Positions 1 to 6,217 of a stretch of 7,455 bases of DNA are shown here, in pieces (within the stretch, counting starts at the first letter, position 1; each line of letters starts with the position of its first letter). The translations under genes and the position numbers were made by a program. The stretch is from Alphaproteobacteria bacterium (GTDB taxonomy: Bacteria > Pseudomonadota > Alphaproteobacteria > Rhodobacterales > Rhodobacteraceae), in assembly GCA_030425945.1 (NCBI GenBank), contig JAUHZL010000136.1, positions 1 to 7,455 of the forward strand, given 5' to 3'. Under the pieces are notes generated by a model. It was not told the origin of the DNA and did no database searches. It saw nothing but the letters and a program-made list of their open reading frames with translations.

Positions 1-137
1 CCGGCGACGAAGGGCAGCAGCGCGCCGACCCCCATGTCGAAGCCGTCGGTCAGCGCGAAGCCGATGAGCAGCACCCCGAGGAGCGCCCACCAGATCAGGC
101 GCAGGATGTCGTAGCTGATAAGGTCATGCAGGATCAT
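1..137 (-). CDS. cydB: Cytochrome bd quinol oxidase subunit II, N-terminal part (cut by the left edge)
   Basis: The first 45 codons of CydB are visible; the rest lies outside the window. CydB is the second membrane subunit of cytochrome bd, which oxidises quinol and reduces oxygen to water without pumping protons; it stabilises the haem-bearing subunit CydA. The translation opens MILHDLISYDILRLIWWALL and continues with a GFALTDGFDMGVGALLPFV segment, closely matching the start of E. coli CydB (IWWLLVGVLLIGFAVTDGFDMGVG). The start ATG lies 4 nt after the cydA stop, with a GGAG Shine-Dalgarno overlapping the end of cydA 7 nt upstream, so the two are almost certainly co-transcribed and translationally coupled. 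Relative to the E. coli protein the N-terminus is a few residues longer. Whether a CydX-like small subunit follows cannot be seen. Confidence 0.96.
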   Translation of the reverse strand, partial: MILHDLISYDILRLIWWALLGVLLIGFALTDGFDMGVGALLPFVA

Positions 138-141
138 GGGA

Positions 142-1752
142 TCACTCCGCGGGCATGGCGATGGCGTCGGCGTTGGAACGCCCGGCCAGTCGGGTGGTAT
201 GGCGGCGGGTCCAGGCCTCGGTTTCCTCGACGTCCTGGAAGGGGCCCTTGCGGATGTATTTCAGCATCAGGCCCATCTCGATCACGAAGAGGACCGAGTA
301 GAAGGTGACGAAGCCCGCGAGCGTCAGCGCGACCCCGGTCACCGACAGGGCGCTGACCGACATTGCGGTCGGCAGCACGCCGTCCACGGTCCAGGGCTGG
401 CGCCCGAACTCGGCGACGAACCAGCCCAGCTCGGCGGCGATCCATGGCGCGGGGATCATCACCACCGCCAGCCAGAGGGCGGGACGCGGGAAGCTCATGC
501 CCCGGAACGACGACCGCCAGAAGAAGTAGAGCATCGTCGCGATGAAGCCGAAGCCGAGGGCCACCATGATCCGGAAGGCCCAGAACAGCGGCCAGACGGT
601 GGGCACCGTGTCGTTCGCGGCCGCCACGATCTGCGCCTCGGTCGCCGCGCGGGGATCGTCGACGTATTTCTTCAAGAGGAAGGCGAACCCGAGATCGGCG
701 GAATGCGCCTCGAAGGTCGCGAGCACTTCGGGATCGGTGGCATCCCGCTCGGCCCGGACGGTCATCAGCGCGTCATAGGCGATCAACCCCGAGCGGATAC
801 GGGTCTCGGCCTGCGCGACCAGGTCGTTGATCCCGGGGATCTCGGTGGTCAGCGAGCGGGTGCCGATCAGGCCCATCACCAGCGGGATCTCGATGGCGTA
901 ATGGGTCTCGCGCGCCTGCTGGTCAGGGAAGCCCACGAGGTTGAAGGGCGCGGGCGCGTCATGGGTTTCCCACATGCCTTCGATGGCGGCGAGTTTCATC
1001 TTCTGGCTGTGGGTGGCCGAGTAGCCGGATTCGTCGCCGAGCAGCACGACCGAAAAGGCCGAGGCCAGCCCGAAGGCCGCCGCCACCGTGATGGAGCGGC
1101 GCGCAAGCTCGATGTGCCGCCCCTTCAGCAGGTACCAGGCCGAAACGCCGATCACGAAGACCGCCGCCGTGACGTAGCCCGCGCTGACCGTGTGCACGAA
1201 CTTCGCCTGCGCCACCTCGTTGAAGAGCACCTCGAAGAACGAGGTCATCTCCATCCGCATCGTCATCGGGTTGAACTCGGCCCCGACGGGGTTCTGCATC
1301 CAGCCGTTGGCGATCAGGATCCAGAGCGCCGAGAAGTTCGAGCCGATCGCGACCAGCCAGGCGACGGTCAGGTGGGCCACCTTGCTCAGCTTGTCCCAGC
1401 CGAAGAAGAACAGCCCGACGAAGGTCGCTTCGAGGAAGAAGGCCATCAGCCCCTCGATCGCGAGCGGCGCCCCGAAGATGTCGCCGACGTAGTGGCTGTA
1501 GTAGGACCAGTTCATGCCGAACTGGAATTCCATCGTGATGCCGGTGGCCACGCCGAGGACGAAGTTGATCCCGAACAGGGTGCCCCAGAACTTGGTCATC
1601 TGCCGCCAGATGGGGCGGTTGGTCATCACGTAGACCGTCTCCATGATCGCCACGAGGATCGACAGACCCAGCGTCAGCGGCACGAAGAGGAAGTGATACA
1701 TCGCTGTCATCGCGAATTGCAGTCGCGACAGCTCGACGATCCCGAACTCCAT
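142..1752 (-). CDS. cydA: Cytochrome bd quinol oxidase subunit I, long Q-loop type
   Basis: This is the 536-aa catalytic subunit of the inner-membrane cytochrome bd oxidase; it carries haems b558, b595 and d and the quinol site. The sequence aligns along its full length with E. coli CydA (522 aa). Visible key residues are H20 (equivalent to E. coli H19, haem b595), H187 and M396 (H186 and M393, haem b558), E100 and E108 in the GLMAFFLE region (E99 and E107, proton path/haem ligand region), the GDESGY segment at 239-244, and K253 and E258 in KLAAIE (Q-loop K252 and E257), plus GRQPW at 450-454. The long Q-loop region (about 240-390) separates it from short-loop CioA enzymes. The start at 1752 is chosen over an in-frame ATG at 1788 because GGAGG sits 8 nt upstream of 1752 and residues align from MEFGIVELSRLQ. 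It is followed 4 nt later by cydB and preceded by an FNR-type box. Confidence 0.98.
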   Translation of the reverse strand: MEFGIVELSRLQFAMTAMYHFLFVPLTLGLSILVAIMETVYVMTNRPIWRQMTKFWGTLFGINFVLGVATGITMEFQFGMNWSYYSHYVGDIFGAPLAIEGLMAFFLEATFVGLFFFGWDKLSKVAHLTVAWLVAIGSNFSALWILIANGWMQNPVGAEFNPMTMRMEMTSFFEVLFNEVAQAKFVHTVSAGYVTAAVFVIGVSAWYLLKGRHIELARRSITVAAAFGLASAFSVVLLGDESGYSATHSQKMKLAAIEGMWETHDAPAPFNLVGFPDQQARETHYAIEIPLVMGLIGTRSLTTEIPGINDLVAQAETRIRSGLIAYDALMTVRAERDATDPEVLATFEAHSADLGFAFLLKKYVDDPRAATEAQIVAAANDTVPTVWPLFWAFRIMVALGFGFIATMLYFFWRSSFRGMSFPRPALWLAVVMIPAPWIAAELGWFVAEFGRQPWTVDGVLPTAMSVSALSVTGVALTLAGFVTFYSVLFVIEMGLMLKYIRKGPFQDVEETEAWTRRHTTRLAGRSNADAIAMPAE

Positions 1753-1760
1753 GAGAGAAG

Positions 1761-1765
1761 CCTCC
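1761..1765 (-). promoter_or_regulatory. Shine-Dalgarno of cydA
   Basis: GGAGG on the minus strand, 8 nt from the ATG at 1752. It decides the start: the in-frame ATG at 1788 would lie upstream of this site and add 12 residues that E. coli CydA lacks. A 5-bp pairing of GAGGC (1760-1764) with GCCTC (1778-1782) could mask this site. Confidence 0.85.
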
Positions 1766-1770
1766 AGAGG

Positions 1771-1786
1771 GCGGGCCGAGGCCCGC
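1771..1786 (-). promoter_or_regulatory. Hairpin in the cydA leader, next to the ribosome binding site
   Basis: On the minus strand GCGGGC-CTCG-GCCCGC forms a 6-bp all-GC stem with a 4-nt loop, 5 nt upstream of the GGAGG of cydA. If transcription starts near 1805 the leader is about 53 nt long and contains this hairpin. Its inner GCCTC can alternatively pair with GAGGC of the ribosome binding site. The structure is seen in the sequence; a regulatory role is only inference. Confidence 0.35.
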
Positions 1787-1811
1787 ATTCACATAATCTA
1801 TTTCATGAATG

Positions 1812-1817
1812 TATCTA
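1812..1817 (-). promoter_or_regulatory. Candidate -10 element of the cydAB promoter
   Basis: TAGATA on the minus strand lies where a -10 would fall if the upstream FNR box is centred at -41.5 (predicted start of transcription near 1805). It matches TATAAT at positions 1, 2 and 4 only. TACATT at 1808-1813 and TAGATT at 1795-1800 are alternatives, and the exact start site is uncertain. Confidence 0.4.
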
Positions 1818-1839
1818 AGCGCGCCGGGGACCCCGGGCC

Positions 1840-1853
1840 TTGATCTGGATCAA
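1840..1853 (-). promoter_or_regulatory. FNR/FnrL-type binding site upstream of cydAB
   Basis: TTGATCTGGATCAA is a perfect match to the FNR/FnrL consensus TTGAT-N4-ATCAA. It lies in the gap between the end of cydC (1886) and the start of cydA (1752), so only cydAB can be its direct target. FNR proteins carry an oxygen-labile iron-sulfur cluster and bind such sites at low oxygen. A site centred near -41.5 normally activates, and a TA-rich hexamer is correctly placed for that. Activation rather than repression is inferred from spacing. Confidence 0.85.
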
Positions 1854-1885
1854 GAAGCTGCATCGCGGATATCTCTTCTCCTGCG

Positions 1886-3538
1886 TCAGGCGGGCGCAGG
1901 GGTCAGGGACAGCACACGGTCGGCGGCCTTGAGCTCCACGGCGCGGTGGGCGGCCAGCAGGCACGCGGCCTCCGGCAGCGTCGCACGTATCCCGGCAAGG
2001 ACCTGCCGCGCGGTCGCGTCGTCCAGCCCCTCCGTCGGCTCGTCCAGCACCAGCACCGCGGGGCGGCGCAGCAGCGCGCGCGCCAGGACGAGGCGCCGCG
2101 CCTCGCCGCCGGACAAGGCCGTGCCGCGGGACCCGATCTGCATGTCGAGCCCTCCGCGCGACGCTGCGAGATCGTCAAGCGCCACCGCCCGCAACACGGT
2201 CCACAGGGCCGCATCCGACGCCTCCGGATCGGCCATGTGCAGGGCCTCGCGCAGGGTTCCCGCCATCAGGGCGCTGCGCTGGGGCACCAGCGTGACCGTT
2301 GCCCTGAGGTCGTCTTCGGGCATCTCGTGCAGGGGTACCGCCCCGATCCGCACCTCGCCGCCCGCCAGCGGCACGAGCCCCGCGCAGGCCGCAAGCACGG
2401 TCGACTTGCCGATCCCGCTGGCGCCGGCGAGCGCGACCATCTCGCCGGGCGCGACCACGAGGTCGAGACCCGCCACCAGGCGGCCGCCGCCGGGCCGGTC
2501 GAGGCTCACCGCGTCGAGCCGGAGCGCCCCGGCGGCACGGCGCAGCGGGCGCGCCTCGTCATGCCGGTCCCCGGGCAGTCGTCCCGCAACCCGGCGCGCG
2601 GCATCCGCCATCCGCCCGGTGTCCGAGAACGCCCGGCGCAAGGGCGCAAGCACCTCGCCAAGGGCCAGCGCCACGAAGACGCCGATGGCGGCCTGCGCCG
2701 CCGTGATCTGCCCGGCCTGAACGGCAATGCCCCCCAGCGCCAGCGCCCCCGCCGCCGCCAGAACCACCAGCCCCGCAAGCACCGCGCCCACCCGGCGATC
2801 TTCACGGTCAAGTTGCCGCCGCAGCGCCGCCCGCCGATCCTCGGCCCCGGTCACGGCCGCGGCCGCCGCGGCAAGCCGGCCCGTCGCCATCAGGTCGCGC
2901 CGGGTTTCGATCAGGGTGACGAGGCGGCTGCGGAAGGCCTGTGCCGCGGCCTCGGCGCGCCCTGACAGGCGAAGCATGGCCCGCAGGCGCAGCGCCGCGA
3001 CGAGACAGGCACCAAGAACGGGCACCACCACGACCCAGAGCGCGACCGCCCGGGTGACGAGCCCCCACAACGCGAGGCCCGTCCCGACCAGCACCAGCCC
3101 GCCGCCCGCCAGCGGCAGGACGAGTCGCAGGGTCAGCCCGTCCAGCGCGTCGAGGTCCGCCGTCAGCCGGTTCAGCGTTTCCGCGCCCCGCAACCGCTGC
3201 ACCTGCGCCAGCGGTGCCGCGAGCGTCCCGCGCAGGACATCGACCCGCAGCCGATGCAGGGCACGCAGGGTGGCGTCATGGGTCAGGACCCGCTCGCCAT
3301 AGCGCGCCGCCGCCCGGCCGAGCGCGAGGAACCGCACCAGCGCGGAGGGGCGGAACACGTCGAAGGTGGCGCCAAGCCCGGCCAGCCCGGCCACGGCGGC
3401 GGCCGTGATGAACCAGCCCGACAGGCCCAGCAGCGTCACGCCCATCGCGAGCACGACAAGCGTCAGCGCCGCCCCCCGGGCCAGGGTCGGCCATGTCTCC
3501 CGCACGATGCGGCGCAGGACGATCAGCAGCGCGCGCAT
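1886..3538 (-). CDS. cydC: Heterodimeric ABC exporter for cytochrome bd assembly, subunit CydC
   Basis: This 550-aa protein has an N-terminal transmembrane domain (about 1-300) fused to an ATPase domain (about 338-550). The TM domain has the CydC hallmark region LSGWFITAAAVAGLAG (39-54), FRPSALVR (62-69), and ALGRAAARYGERVLTHDATLRAL (72-94). The ATPase shows Walker A GASGIGKST (372-380), Q-loop Q420, signature LSGGE (475-479), Walker B VLVLDE (495-500) with catalytic E500, and switch H531, so this half looks catalytically competent. With CydD it forms an inner-membrane transporter needed for mature cytochrome bd; it was long described as a cysteine/glutathione exporter and more recently as a haem transporter. 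Its start overlaps the last 16 nt of cydD, implying translational coupling. cydC ends 133 nt before cydA, a gap that contains a new promoter. Confidence 0.96.
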   Translation of the reverse strand: MRALLIVLRRIVRETWPTLARGAALTLVVLAMGVTLLGLSGWFITAAAVAGLAGLGATFDVFRPSALVRFLALGRAAARYGERVLTHDATLRALHRLRVDVLRGTLAAPLAQVQRLRGAETLNRLTADLDALDGLTLRLVLPLAGGGLVLVGTGLALWGLVTRAVALWVVVVPVLGACLVAALRLRAMLRLSGRAEAAAQAFRSRLVTLIETRRDLMATGRLAAAAAAVTGAEDRRAALRRQLDREDRRVGAVLAGLVVLAAAGALALGGIAVQAGQITAAQAAIGVFVALALGEVLAPLRRAFSDTGRMADAARRVAGRLPGDRHDEARPLRRAAGALRLDAVSLDRPGGGRLVAGLDLVVAPGEMVALAGASGIGKSTVLAACAGLVPLAGGEVRIGAVPLHEMPEDDLRATVTLVPQRSALMAGTLREALHMADPEASDAALWTVLRAVALDDLAASRGGLDMQIGSRGTALSGGEARRLVLARALLRRPAVLVLDEPTEGLDDATARQVLAGIRATLPEAACLLAAHRAVELKAADRVLSLTPAPA

Positions 3539-5145
3539 GCCTGCCCCCCCAGGTCCAGTTGGCGATCCATCCGGGCGGCCAGCGCCAGATCATGGGTCGC
3601 AACGATCAGCGTGGCCCCCTGCCCCGCCGCCGCCAGCAGGCCCTCGGTCACCAGCGCGGCGGTTTCGGGGTCGAGATCGGCCGTCGGTTCATCGGCCAGG
3701 ATCACGTCCGGCGCGCCCTGCAGCGCGCGGGCCAGCAGCACCCGCCGGGCCTCGCCCCCGGACAGGCCGCCGCCGGTTTCCCCGAGCCGGGTGGACAGCC
3801 CTCGCGGCAGGCGCGCGATGACCGGCTCCAGCGCCGCGGCGCGCACGGCGGCCCCGGGGTCGCCGCCGCGCCCGGCGAGGATCACCTGCCGCAAGGTCTC
3901 GTTCGGGAAGCGCGGCGCCTGCGGTATCCAGCCGACCCGGGCGCGCCAGGCATCGGCCGTGGTGCCGTCGAGCGGGACGCCGCACACCTCGAGACCGGGC
4001 GTCGCGACGAGACCGGCGATCCGGTGCAGGAGGGTGGTCTTGCCCGCCCCGCTCGGCCCGGTGATCGCAAGACGGGTGCCCTGCGGGATGTCGACGCCGT
4101 CCGGCAGACCCGGCCCCGCGGGCAGCCGGATCAGGGCAGGACCCACGAGGGGCGCGACGGCCCGACCCGTGCCGGGCATCCCCTCGCCCGGGTCCGCCTG
4201 CCAGTGCCGCAGGGCGTCTTCGGCCGCCTCGGCCGCCGCCTTGTCATGCCAGGCGGCGGCAAGGTCGCGCAGCGGCTGGAAGAACTCGGGTGCGAGAAGC
4301 AGCAGGAACAGACCGGCTTCGGGCGTCAGCGGACCGCCCCAGGTCCCGAACGTGATGGCCCCCAGCAGCGAGAACCCGACGAAGACGGCGATCATCGCCA
4401 CGCCGATGGCGGCAAAGAGCTCCAGCACCGTGGACGACAGGAACGCGACCCTGAGGACCGCCATCGTGCGCGCCCTCAGTCGGTCGGCCTGTGCCGCGAA
4501 ATCGTCCAGCACGCGCGGCCGGGCCCCGAGAACGCGGATGTCGAGCACTGCCCCCAACCGCTCGACCAGAAGGTCGTTCAGGCCGCCGATCTCGGTCATC
4601 TGGCGGCGGCTCTCCTCCTTCGCCGCGAGGCCGACCAGCGCCATGAACACCGGGATCAGCGGCCCGGCCAGCAGCAGAACCAGGCCCGCCGCCCAGGACT
4701 GCCAGACCGCCAGCACGAGGATCACAGGGGGCACGATCATGACGCGCGCCCGCGCGAGGGCGTATCGGGTCAGGTAGGGCTCGGTCATCGCCAGCATGTC
4801 GCCAGCCAGCGCCGCGACGGCCCCGGCGCCGCCGAAGGCGCCGTCGCTGGCGCGCCGCGCCTCGACGGCGACGATCTGTCGGCGGACCTCGGTCAGGGCG
4901 CGCTCGGCCTGCGCCTGGGCCCGCGCCTCGGCCCGCTCGGCCAGCACGATCCGGGCCAGCCCCAGACCCGCGAAGAGCAGCGCCGCCAGCACCGGTGCCG
5001 CCGCACGTCCCGCCAGAAGCGCGCCCAGCGCCTGCGCGAGGACGGCGGCCTGCGCAATCCAGATCAGCGCCGCCGCCGCCGACAAGGCTTCCGCCCTCCT
5101 GTCCCGGTGCCGGGCAAGGCGAAACTCCGTGTCGCTGTCGGTCAT
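3523..5145 (-). CDS. cydD: Heterodimeric ABC exporter for cytochrome bd assembly, subunit CydD
   Basis: This 540-aa partner of CydC has a TM domain (about 1-315) followed by an ATPase domain. CydD-like features are the GPLIPVFMALVGLAAKEESRRQM region (161-183) and GGLNDLLVERLGAVLDIRV (187-205). The ATPase carries Walker A GPSGAGKTT (363-371), Q409, LSGGE (461-465), Walker B VILADE (481-486) with E486, and H518, all intact. The ATG at 5145 is firm because an in-frame TGA lies five codons upstream (5161-5163) with no start codon between. The Shine-Dalgarno is weak (GGGA about 7-8 nt upstream), and a mini-ORF ATG-ATG-CAA-TGA overlaps the start as ATGA. The gene is first in a cydDC unit with an FNR-type box upstream, so it is probably induced at low oxygen together with cydAB. 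The C-terminus runs over the start of cydC. Confidence 0.96.
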   Translation of the reverse strand: MTDSDTEFRLARHRDRRAEALSAAAALIWIAQAAVLAQALGALLAGRAAAPVLAALLFAGLGLARIVLAERAEARAQAQAERALTEVRRQIVAVEARRASDGAFGGAGAVAALAGDMLAMTEPYLTRYALARARVMIVPPVILVLAVWQSWAAGLVLLLAGPLIPVFMALVGLAAKEESRRQMTEIGGLNDLLVERLGAVLDIRVLGARPRVLDDFAAQADRLRARTMAVLRVAFLSSTVLELFAAIGVAMIAVFVGFSLLGAITFGTWGGPLTPEAGLFLLLLAPEFFQPLRDLAAAWHDKAAAEAAEDALRHWQADPGEGMPGTGRAVAPLVGPALIRLPAGPGLPDGVDIPQGTRLAITGPSGAGKTTLLHRIAGLVATPGLEVCGVPLDGTTADAWRARVGWIPQAPRFPNETLRQVILAGRGGDPGAAVRAAALEPVIARLPRGLSTRLGETGGGLSGGEARRVLLARALQGAPDVILADEPTADLDPETAALVTEGLLAAAGQGATLIVATHDLALAARMDRQLDLGGQACARC

Positions 5146-5177
5146 TGCATCATCCCGAAATCATGAGTCGCGGATGC

Positions 5178-5183
5178 TTGATA
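5178..5183 (-). promoter_or_regulatory. Candidate -10 element of the cydDC promoter
   Basis: TATCAA on the minus strand matches TATAAT at 4 of 6 positions. It sits at exactly the same distance from its FNR box as the TAGATA hexamer in front of cydA. With the box at -41.5 transcription would start near 5171, giving a leader of about 26 nt. Confidence 0.45.
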
Positions 5184-5205
5184 TCGCCGCAACCGGGGGA
5201 CCGAC

Positions 5206-5219
5206 TTGATCTGGATCAG
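5206..5219 (-). promoter_or_regulatory. FNR/FnrL-type binding site upstream of cydDC
   Basis: On the plus strand the site reads TTGATCTGGATCAG: one mismatch, at the last base, to TTGAT-N4-ATCAA. Its central CTGG is the same as in the box before cydA. It lies 60 nt upstream of the cydD start codon, between cydD and the end of the peroxiredoxin gene, so cydDC is the only plausible nearby target. Low-oxygen activation is inferred. Confidence 0.8.
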
Positions 5220-5305
5220 GCGCGGCGGGTGTTGCGGTCCGGCATCGTCGGGGCCGCCGGTCGGGTGGGTGGGTCGTGGAAACCCGGAGACCGGGGAACG
5301 ACGAC

Positions 5306-5333
5306 GGTGCGCCCCCTGTCCGGGGGGCGCACC
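5306..5333. terminator. Strong GC-rich hairpin downstream of the peroxiredoxin gene
   Basis: GGTGCGCCCCC-TGTCCG-GGGGGCGCACC is a perfect 11-bp inverted repeat with a 6-nt loop. It is about 125 nt past the peroxiredoxin stop and about 85 nt upstream of the cydD FNR box. No T-run follows on either strand, so it is not a standard intrinsic terminator. It may stop or protect the 3' end of the peroxiredoxin transcript and insulate the cydD promoter. Confidence 0.45.
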
Positions 5334-5344
5334 ATGACCGGCGA

Positions 5345-5363
5345 TCCCGTTCGAGGGACGGGA
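5345..5363. repeat. Short inverted repeat
   Basis: TCCCGT-TCGAGGG-ACGGGA is a perfect 6-bp inverted repeat with a 7-nt loop in the peroxiredoxin-cydD gap, 12 nt from the stronger hairpin at 5306-5333. It may be part of the 3' end structure of the peroxiredoxin mRNA; no other role is evident. Confidence 0.3.
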
Positions 5364-5405
5364 GGAGACAGCGGGACGCGGTCGCGCCGCCGCTGCGGCC
5401 CATGT

Positions 5406-5422
5406 CGGTGACCGTCTCACCG
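5406..5422 (-). terminator. Possible hairpin terminator of the peroxiredoxin gene
   Basis: CGGTGA-CCGTC-TCACCG is a perfect 6-bp inverted repeat with a 5-nt loop, 35 nt downstream of the peroxiredoxin stop. There is no U-rich tail, so termination by this element alone is doubtful. Confidence 0.35.
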
Positions 5423-5457
5423 GTCCGTGCGAGGGACCTCCCGCGACGGGCCAGCGG

Positions 5458-6111
5458 TCACAGCGACCGGGTCGAGAAATACCAGTCGGCGGTCTCGTAC
5501 CCTTCGCTCATCCGCGCCTCGGCGGCGTCGGTGGTCTGCGGCGTCGGCACGATCACGGCCTCGCCGGGATGCCAGTTCTCGGGCGTGGCGACCTTGTGGG
5601 TGTCCGAGGTCTGCAGCGCGACCAGCAGGCGGTGGATTTCATCGACCGACCGGCCGTTGGTCATCGGGTAGTAGACCATCGCGCGCAGAACGCCCTCGGG
5701 GTCGATCACGAAGGTCGCCCGCACGGCCTGCGTGTCCGAGGCGCCGGGCTGGATCATGCCGTAGGCGCGCGCCACGGCCATGTCGAGATCTGCGATGATC
5801 GGGAAGGTGATGTCGATGCCGAAGCTGGCCTTGATCGAGCGGACCCAGGCGATATGCGCATAGTGGCTGTCGATGGAGAGCCCGAGAAGCTCGGTGTTCA
5901 GCGCGGCGAAGTCATCCGACCGGCGGGCGAAGGCCATGAACTCGGTGGTGCAGACCGGCGTGAAATCGGCCGGGTGCGAGAACAGGACCAGCCACTTGCC
6001 GCGGTAGTCGGAAAGGCTCTTGCGCCCGTGGGTGGTCAGCGCGTCGAAGTCCGGCGCGGCCTCGTTCAGGCGCGGCAGGGCGACGGGTTGGGTGGGGGTG
6101 ATGGCGTTCAT
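5458..6111 (-). CDS. 1-Cys peroxiredoxin (Prx6-type)
   Basis: This 217-aa cytoplasmic thiol peroxidase would reduce hydrogen peroxide, organic peroxides or peroxynitrite. The active site reads PADFTPVCTTE (47-57): P47, T51 and peroxidatic C54 fit the PxxxT/SxxC motif, and R131 in AVRATFVIDPEG is the likely catalytic arginine. ELLGLSIDSHYAHIAWV (74-90) and ATPENWHPGEAVIVP (175-189) are typical of the Prx6 group with its extended C-terminal domain. C54 is the only cysteine in the protein, so there is no resolving cysteine and recycling must use an outside thiol or reductase. The start at 6111 is set by AAGGAG 8 nt upstream; the open frame reaches back to 6312, but that stretch runs over the divergent oxyR gene and is not homologous. 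It is divergently paired with oxyR, which suggests peroxide induction. Confidence 0.93.
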   Translation of the reverse strand: MNAITPTQPVALPRLNEAAPDFDALTTHGRKSLSDYRGKWLVLFSHPADFTPVCTTEFMAFARRSDDFAALNTELLGLSIDSHYAHIAWVRSIKASFGIDITFPIIADLDMAVARAYGMIQPGASDTQAVRATFVIDPEGVLRAMVYYPMTNGRSVDEIHRLLVALQTSDTHKVATPENWHPGEAVIVPTPQTTDAAEARMSEGYETADWYFSTRSL

Positions 6112-6217
6112 CTCTGGCACTCCTTGGTGTCGATTGCGATGCGCCAGCGGTAACGCCCGTACGGCTATCTTGGAAATTGATTTACAAGACGATGATGATC
6201 TGCTTTTCCGATAACCG
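6112..6217. promoter_or_regulatory. Divergent peroxiredoxin-oxyR control region
   Basis: The 106-nt gap separates divergent start codons and must hold both promoters. OxyR-type regulators usually bind such gaps to control both genes. The best match to an OxyR half-site pair is CTAT (6165-6168)-N7-ATTG (6176-6179), within GCTATCTTGGAAATTGATTT, which also contains the dyad ATC-N9-GAT expected for a LysR-type site. The outer ATAG and CTAT quarters of the four-part E. coli motif are not present. The AT-rich part (about 6165-6215) stands out from the GC-rich flanks. I see no clear -35/-10 pair for either gene. Confidence 0.5.
6120..6125 (-). promoter_or_regulatory. Shine-Dalgarno of the peroxiredoxin gene
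   Basis: AAGGAG on the minus strand ends 8 nt before the ATG at 6111. It supports that start over the longer open frame beginning at 6312. Confidence 0.85.

Larger units (their letters stand above)
5146..5457. other. Intergenic region between the peroxiredoxin gene and cydD
   Basis: This 312-nt gap has no convincing gene. From right to left it holds three GC-rich inverted repeats downstream of the peroxiredoxin stop (5406-5422, 5345-5363, 5306-5333), then about 85 nt without recognised signals, then the FNR-type box (5206-5219), a candidate -10 (5178-5183) and the short cydD leader. A 92-codon open frame on the minus strand (5420-5142) crosses all these elements and shows no family resemblance. 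Confidence 0.7.

Noticed and set aside
136..1818. A 560-codon open frame on the plus strand opposite cydA
   Set aside because: Its translation is rich in H, R, G, E and D with no family resemblance, and it is a mirror of the strongly supported cydA. Long antisense frames are common in GC-rich genes.
3254..5166. Two long plus-strand open frames (507 and 557 codons) across cydC and cydD
   Set aside because: Both lie antisense to clear ABC transporter genes with intact motifs, and their composition is low-complexity R/P/A/G/S. They are shadows.
5142..5420. A 92-codon minus-strand frame that ends at the cydD start
   Set aside because: It runs through the FNR box and the hairpins, has a biased R/P/A/G composition and no clear ribosome binding site. 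Its last codons (ATG-ATG-CAA-TGA) overlapping the cydD ATG are noted, but a translated leader peptide is not supported.
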